Below, piece after piece: positions 60,440 through 64,000 of a stretch of 64,000 nt of DNA (the first letter of the stretch is position 1; the number at the start of each line of letters is the position of its first letter). Source of the stretch: an uncultured Lachnospiraceae bacterium (lineage in GTDB: Bacteria > Bacillota > Clostridia > Lachnospirales > Lachnospiraceae); NCBI GenBank assembly GCA_934351835.1, contig CAKRJP010000010.1, positions 1-64,000 of the forward strand, in the 5' to 3' direction. A program made the translations under genes and the position numbers. The notes below the pieces were generated by a model that saw nothing but the letters and a program-made list of their open reading frames with translations, was not told the DNA's origin and did no database searches.

Positions 60440-61864
60440 CTAACATCTCTCGATCAGGCAGCTCTCTTCGAATACATCCAACTCTTTCAGCTCTGCTGCC
60501 AGCGCTTTATAATTCTTACCCAACGTTCTCACATCAAGCAAAATACTGTCATTCACAGTTCTTCCAATCACAGGTACCGGAAGATTCCTGAGGCGAATCT
60601 CCAGTTCCGGAACCCCCACTTTTTCAGGAATGATTTCTATTCCAAAACTCGGAATACGCTCCAACGGAAGTGAGCCTCCCCCAATCTGTGATTCACAGGC
60701 CACCACCCGCATTTTAGCCGAGATTCCTGCTCGCTTTAACACTCTAAGGAAACTCGTTGCATCCTTCCGGATCTCATCTTCCGGTCTTGTAATCATCTCC
60801 AATGCCGGAATATTCTTAACTGCCTGCTCCTCTGACTGGTACTCCATCAGTACCAGTTCCAGTGCCGCCGCCGTGAATTTATCAATCCGAAGCGCACGCG
60901 TCAGCTGATTCTTCTTCATCATGTCAATATATTTCTTCTTACCGATAATAATGCCAGCCTGAGGACCGCCCAACAATTTATCCCCGCTAAAGCATACCAC
61001 ATCAGCACCTTTTGCAATAGAATCCTGTACCGTCGGCTCATACGTCAGACCATATTTGCTCAAATCGATCAGGACACCGCTTCCCAGATCTTCAATCACC
61101 GGAATCTCATTCTCTTTCGCCAGATCTACCAATTCATCGATACCTACCGTTTCTGTAAATCCCACGATCCGGTAATTACTGGTATGCACTTTCAGCAGTG
61201 CTTTCGTCTCCTCTGTGACGGCCTCCGCATAGTCTTCGTAATGTGTCTTATTCGTTGTTCCAATCTCTACCAGAGTAGCCCCGCTCTGTTCCATGACATC
61301 CGGGATTCTGAATTTACCGCCGATCTCCACCAGTTCTCCACGAGACACCACGACTTCTCCGCCCTTTGCCAGAGAACTCAAAATCAACATCACCGCTGCC
61401 GCGTTATTATTCACTGCCATTGCAGCCTCTGCTCCCGTAATCTTACAAAGCAGTTCTTCAAAATGGGAATATCTTTCTCCGCGACGTCCTTCTTTTAAAT
61501 TATATTCCAAATTAGAATACCCCGTCGCCAACGCATAAATCCTGTCCATATGTTTCTTGCTGATTGGCGCTCTTCCAAGGTTTGTATGGAGGATGGTTCC
61601 TGTCCCATTGTACACCATCTTCATATTCGGTGTATGCATACCCTCCACCGTAAGTTCAATATGGCTCTCTAAAAGTCTGATCTGCTCCTCTGCCAGTTCA
61701 TCACTTTCACAGGATGCGATATATTTTCTCAAACGATCCAACTCTGTATGGATTGCTTCCATCACAGATTCTCTGCCATAATGTTCAATCATTTCCTGAA
61801 TACTTTTCTGTTCCAAAAGAATATCTACTTTAGGTATACTTCGATACCATTTCTTCTTGTCCAT
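60440..61864 (-). CDS. selA: L-seryl-tRNA(Sec) selenium transferase SelA
   Basis: 474 residues, PLP enzyme that turns Ser-tRNA(Sec) into Sec-tRNA(Sec) using selenophosphate. The N-terminal domain has IPKVDILLEQKSIQEMIEHY; the PLP lysine is in VVCFSGDKLLGGPQAG; MAVNNNAAAVMLILSSLAKG binds cofactor. SerS charges the tRNA first (serS is outside the window). GGGAGAAG precedes the ATG. It lies 59 bp after selD. Confidence 0.97.
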   Translation of the reverse strand: MDKKKWYRSIPKVDILLEQKSIQEMIEHYGRESVMEAIHTELDRLRKYIASCESDELAEEQIRLLESHIELTVEGMHTPNMKMVYNGTGTILHTNLGRAPISKKHMDRIYALATGYSNLEYNLKEGRRGERYSHFEELLCKITGAEAAMAVNNNAAAVMLILSSLAKGGEVVVSRGELVEIGGKFRIPDVMEQSGATLVEIGTTNKTHYEDYAEAVTEETKALLKVHTSNYRIVGFTETVGIDELVDLAKENEIPVIEDLGSGVLIDLSKYGLTYEPTVQDSIAKGADVVCFSGDKLLGGPQAGIIIGKKKYIDMMKKNQLTRALRIDKFTAAALELVLMEYQSEEQAVKNIPALEMITRPEDEIRKDATSFLRVLKRAGISAKMRVVACESQIGGGSLPLERIPSFGIEIIPEKVGVPELEIRLRNLPVPVIGRTVNDSILLDVRTLGKNYKALAAELKELDVFEESCLIERC

Positions 61865-61923
61865 GATTCTTCTCCCAACTTTTAATCCATATACTGCCGG
61901 AAATCATTCCCGCTCATAACACT

Positions 61924-62964
61924 TTAGTATAAACAAATCAGTTTATCACTCTTCTCGGTTACTGTACCGATCACGGAAACTTTTGTCTCCATCCCTATCT
62001 TTTGAAACTCCTGAAGCAGTCCATTTAAATCTTCCGGTGCTACACTAAGAAGCAGTCCCCCGGAAGTTTGTGGGTCATAGAGAATATCCAGATATACTGG
62101 TGGAATTCCCCCCGCTTCTACTTTGTCCATAGAATATCCACGGTTCTTATAGGTTCCCGCCGGAACCAGTCCCATCTCGGCATATTCTATAGCATCCGCC
62201 ATATATTCCACGGAATCTGTCACAATTTCAAAGGTTACTCCGCTGGCTTCTGCCATCTCCACACAATGTCCCAGCAGGCCAAAACCTGTGATATCTGTAC
62301 ACGCAGAAATATTAAATTTCTCAGCCACCAATTTTGCTTTCTTATTCAGTGATGCCATGACCATCTGCGCTTCTTTTATCGAAGTTTCTGACGCCACTTC
62401 TCCTTTGATTGCTGTATTGATGATTCCGCTTCCGATCTGTTTTGTCAACACCAGTGCATCTCCCGGTCTGCATCCGTAATTTTTGAAAATCTTATCCGGA
62501 TGTACAAAACCAGATACGCAAAGTCCGTATTTTGGCTCATCATCCTGGACAGAATGTCCTCCCACCAGAACAGCTCCCGCTTCTTTTACTTTGTCTGCTC
62601 CACCCGCAAGGATATCTCCCAGGATTGCCGGATCCAGACAATTCGGAAATCCAACGATATTCAATGCCACCGCCGGCTCTCCGCCCATCGCCCAGACATC
62701 ACTCAGCGAATTGGCAGCCGCGATCTGTCCGAACATATATGGATCATCTACAATCGGTGTAAAAAAGTCTACGGTCTGAATCATTGCGATATCTTCCGTA
62801 ATTTTGTAAATTGCTGCATCATCAGAAGTTTCAATTCCGACAATTAAATTGTCATCCTGAAATTTAGGTAACTTACCCAGGACCTGGGCAAGGGTCTCCG
62901 GACCTATCTTAGCAGCTCATCCGGACGTCTTACTAAAACTTGTCAGTTTGATATCTGCACTCAT
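61924..62964 (-). CDS. selD: selenophosphate synthetase SelD, selenoprotein
   Basis: 346 residues when an in-frame TGA at 62917-62919 (codon 16) is read as selenocysteine: SKTSG-U-AAKIGPETLAQV. Position 16 is the catalytic Cys/Sec site of SelD, followed by the conserved Ala-Ala-Lys. It makes selenophosphate from selenide and ATP. Other features: TSDDAAIYKI, VDFFTPIVDDPYMFGQIAAA, LVGGHSVQDDEPKYG and CTDITGFGLLGH. GGGAGG lies before the ATG at 62964. A shorter start at 62784 would lose the active site. The enzyme thus depends on the Sec system it feeds. Confidence 0.95.
62893..62904 (-). promoter_or_regulatory. SECIS element of selD (candidate)
   Basis: GGTC-CGGA-GACC, 12 nt after the UGA; a second short stem (CCCAG/CTGGG) follows at about 62878-62890. 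Spacing is similar to that in prdB. The exact SelB-binding fold is not certain. Confidence 0.55.
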
Positions 62965-63002
62965 CTCACGCACACCTCCCTTTTTCTGTCAAACAGTAAA
63001 TA

Positions 63003-63037
63003 TGCCAGGCCACTGCTATATCAGTATCGACCTGGCA
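63003..63037 (-). other. hairpin between yedF and selD
   Basis: TGCCAGG (63003-63009) and CCTGGCA (63031-63037), with an inner ACTG/CAGT stem, in the 98-bp gap. No T tract follows on the minus strand, so it is probably a processing or stability element, or a weak attenuator. Confidence 0.5.
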
Positions 63038-63062
63038 CTTCATTACTTATTCTTCTACAGTC

Positions 63063-63662
63063 CTATGGTTTAATGACTTTTGCGGCCTTCGCCTGTGTCT
63101 CAACAATATTGTACATATTCGTTACAGTTCCGACTACCAGCTTGTCTTTTAACCCATAGTAATCCAGACATGTTCCACATGATAAGATCTCCACACCCTG
63201 TGCTTCCAGAGATTTCAGGTCTTCCAATGCAGGAGAACCTTCTGTTGTCAGTGTAACACCGCCATTATAAAACAGCATTGCTTTTGGCAATGTGTCAAGC
63301 TGCGTAACTGCGAAAATAAATCCTTTGATCAGAACCTTTCCCAGTTCGTCATTACCTGTTCCCATTCGGTCGGAAGAAACAACTACCACCAGATCACCTT
63401 TTGCATCCGGAATGCATGTGGTATCTTCCTGAACTTCTGCTGCTCCCTGCATTCTGATAGTTACTTTGTATTCAGCTTCCCCAAGTTTTTCTGAATTAAC
63501 CTGTCCACCAGAGCTTTCTGCCATCTTTGTAACGTTCTGTACAGCCACTTCATTATCTACTAAAACTTCGATCGTCTCAGGACCTGTAAGCGCCTTCATT
63601 GCCTTTTTTGTCTTAATAACAGGGATTGGACAATTATCTCCCATTGCGTTGACTGTAATCAT
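63063..63662 (-). CDS. yedF: sulfurtransferase-like selenium metabolism protein YedF
   Basis: 199 residues. The N-terminal TusA-like domain has the CPxP motif (MGDNCPIPVIKTKKAM, Cys10). The C-terminal DsrE-like domain has LSCGTCLDYYGLKDKL. Selenium-linked YedF proteins are found next to selD in many Clostridia and may carry selenium to SelD. I chose the ATG at 63662 with AAAGGTGG upstream; earlier in-frame codons add foreign sequence. It is probably the first gene of the sel operon, with two LysR-like sites just upstream. Confidence 0.92.
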   Translation of the reverse strand: MITVNAMGDNCPIPVIKTKKAMKALTGPETIEVLVDNEVAVQNVTKMAESSGGQVNSEKLGEAEYKVTIRMQGAAEVQEDTTCIPDAKGDLVVVVSSDRMGTGNDELGKVLIKGFIFAVTQLDTLPKAMLFYNGGVTLTTEGSPALEDLKSLEAQGVEILSCGTCLDYYGLKDKLVVGTVTNMYNIVETQAKAAKVIKP

Positions 63663-63703
63663 GATATTCCACCTTTCTGTGAATTTCACTTACCCCAACA
63701 CTT

Positions 63704-63718
63704 ATAGATATATTCTAT
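63704..63718. promoter_or_regulatory. LysR-type site 3 (yedF, proximal)
   Basis: ATAGATATATTCTAT (ATAG-N7-CTAT), 42 bp before the yedF start. Together with site 4, spacing of centres is 117 bp. Confidence 0.6.
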
Positions 63719-63820
63719 CACTAAATGGCACATTGGTAAATGAAATTATTCTTCTGTATCCATTATATTCTTATTAATTAGTAGTCACAAATTGAGTTTT
63801 TTTATATATCAGTCTTATTT

Positions 63821-63835
63821 ATAGGTATCATCTAT
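63821..63835. promoter_or_regulatory. LysR-type site 4 (yedF, distal)
   Basis: ATAGGTATCATCTAT, which differs from site 1 at only one position. It overlaps the stop codon of the next upstream gene. The region 63719-63820 between sites 3 and 4 holds no gene. Confidence 0.55.
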
Positions 63836-64000
63836 GACCTTTTCTGCTGTTCGGCAAGACATTCCTGAATTGCATTATTCAGGGACAACATCTTCTCATC
63901 CAGTGTCGATACCATATCTGCACACTCTCTCAGTTCCCGGCTGATGTAATCCGGTGCATTTCCTTCGAATTTATAATAAATCTTATGCTCCAGACTCGCC
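63832..64000 (-). CDS. C-terminal part of an unidentified protein (cut by window edge)
   Basis: An open frame of 55 codons ending in TAG at 63832-63834: it reads SLEHKIYYKFEGNAPDYIS near the left of the visible part, then EKMLSLNNAIQECLAEQQ. The end looks helical (coiled-coil-like). I do not recognise the family. It runs off the right edge and could be co-transcribed with yedF. Confidence 0.6.
   Translation of the reverse strand, partial: ASLEHKIYYKFEGNAPDYISRELRECADMVSTLDEKMLSLNNAIQECLAEQQKRS

Noticed and set aside
61924..62784. selD starting at 62784
   Set aside because: This removes the glycine-rich active site; reading the TGA at 62917 as Sec restores a full-length enzyme from an ATG with a good binding site.
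63724..63740. Sigma-54 promoter (TGGCAC) before yedF
   Set aside because: TGGCAC is present but the needed TTGC 5 bp on is absent, and it faces the wrong strand.

Overview
The window is chromosomal DNA of an anaerobic, low-GC Gram-positive bacterium of the class Clostridia. The family is most likely Lachnospiraceae, judged from the start of the 16S gene, strong AGGAGG ribosome binding sites, TTGACA/TATAAT promoters, an [FeFe] hydrogenase and Stickland proline metabolism. I cannot name the genus. Almost everything lies on the minus strand. The exceptions are a lipid-related block (14.8-18.4 kb), an EamA transporter (46.8 kb) and prdF plus a TetR regulator (54.4-56.1 kb). No phage, insertion sequence or CRISPR array was seen.

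Layout. 0-1 kb: the first ~84 nt of a 16S rRNA gene with three tandem promoters, then two tRNA-Ser genes. 1-6 kb: ispD, the t6A tRNA-modification genes tsaD, tsaB and tsaE with rimI and rnz, then an FMN riboswitch driving a riboflavin ECF transporter (ribU). 6.7-14.6 kb: helD, a heterodimeric ABC exporter and tex. 14.8-18.4 kb (plus strand): TetR regulator, lipid kinase, glycerophosphodiesterase, PAP2 phosphatase and hemerythrin. 18.5-29 kb: double-cubane-cluster reductase, mutY, a polar amino acid ABC importer whose binding protein looks circularly permuted, uppP, a HAD phosphatase, and a two-gene [FeFe] hydrogenase operon with a clear promoter and palindrome. 29.3-46.3 kb: the full S10-spc-alpha ribosomal protein cluster (rpsJ to rplQ, including secY, adk, map, infA, rpoA), with palindromic repeats in several spacers.

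47.7-63.7 kb is the most distinctive part. It joins D-proline reductase (prdC, a stand-alone PrdA N-terminal domain, prdA, a small conserved protein, selenoprotein prdB, prdD, prdE, and the divergent proline racemase prdF) to a complete selenocysteine system: tRNA-Sec inside the prd cluster, selD (itself with an in-frame UGA), selA, selB, yedF, a cysteine-desulfurase-like enzyme, a DUF3343 protein and a LysR regulator. PrdF makes D-proline from L-proline. PrdA/PrdB reduce it to 5-aminovalerate, with electrons probably delivered through PrdC. The Sel proteins make and insert the selenocysteine needed by PrdB.

Four copies of a 15-bp sequence, ATAG-N7-CTAT, lie before prdC, before prdF and (twice) before yedF. 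This is the typical shape of a LysR-family site and suggests that one regulator, perhaps the LysR gene in the sel operon, controls both halves. The prdD/prdE gene pair is collinear with PrdA and is broken exactly at the PrdA self-cleavage cysteine.
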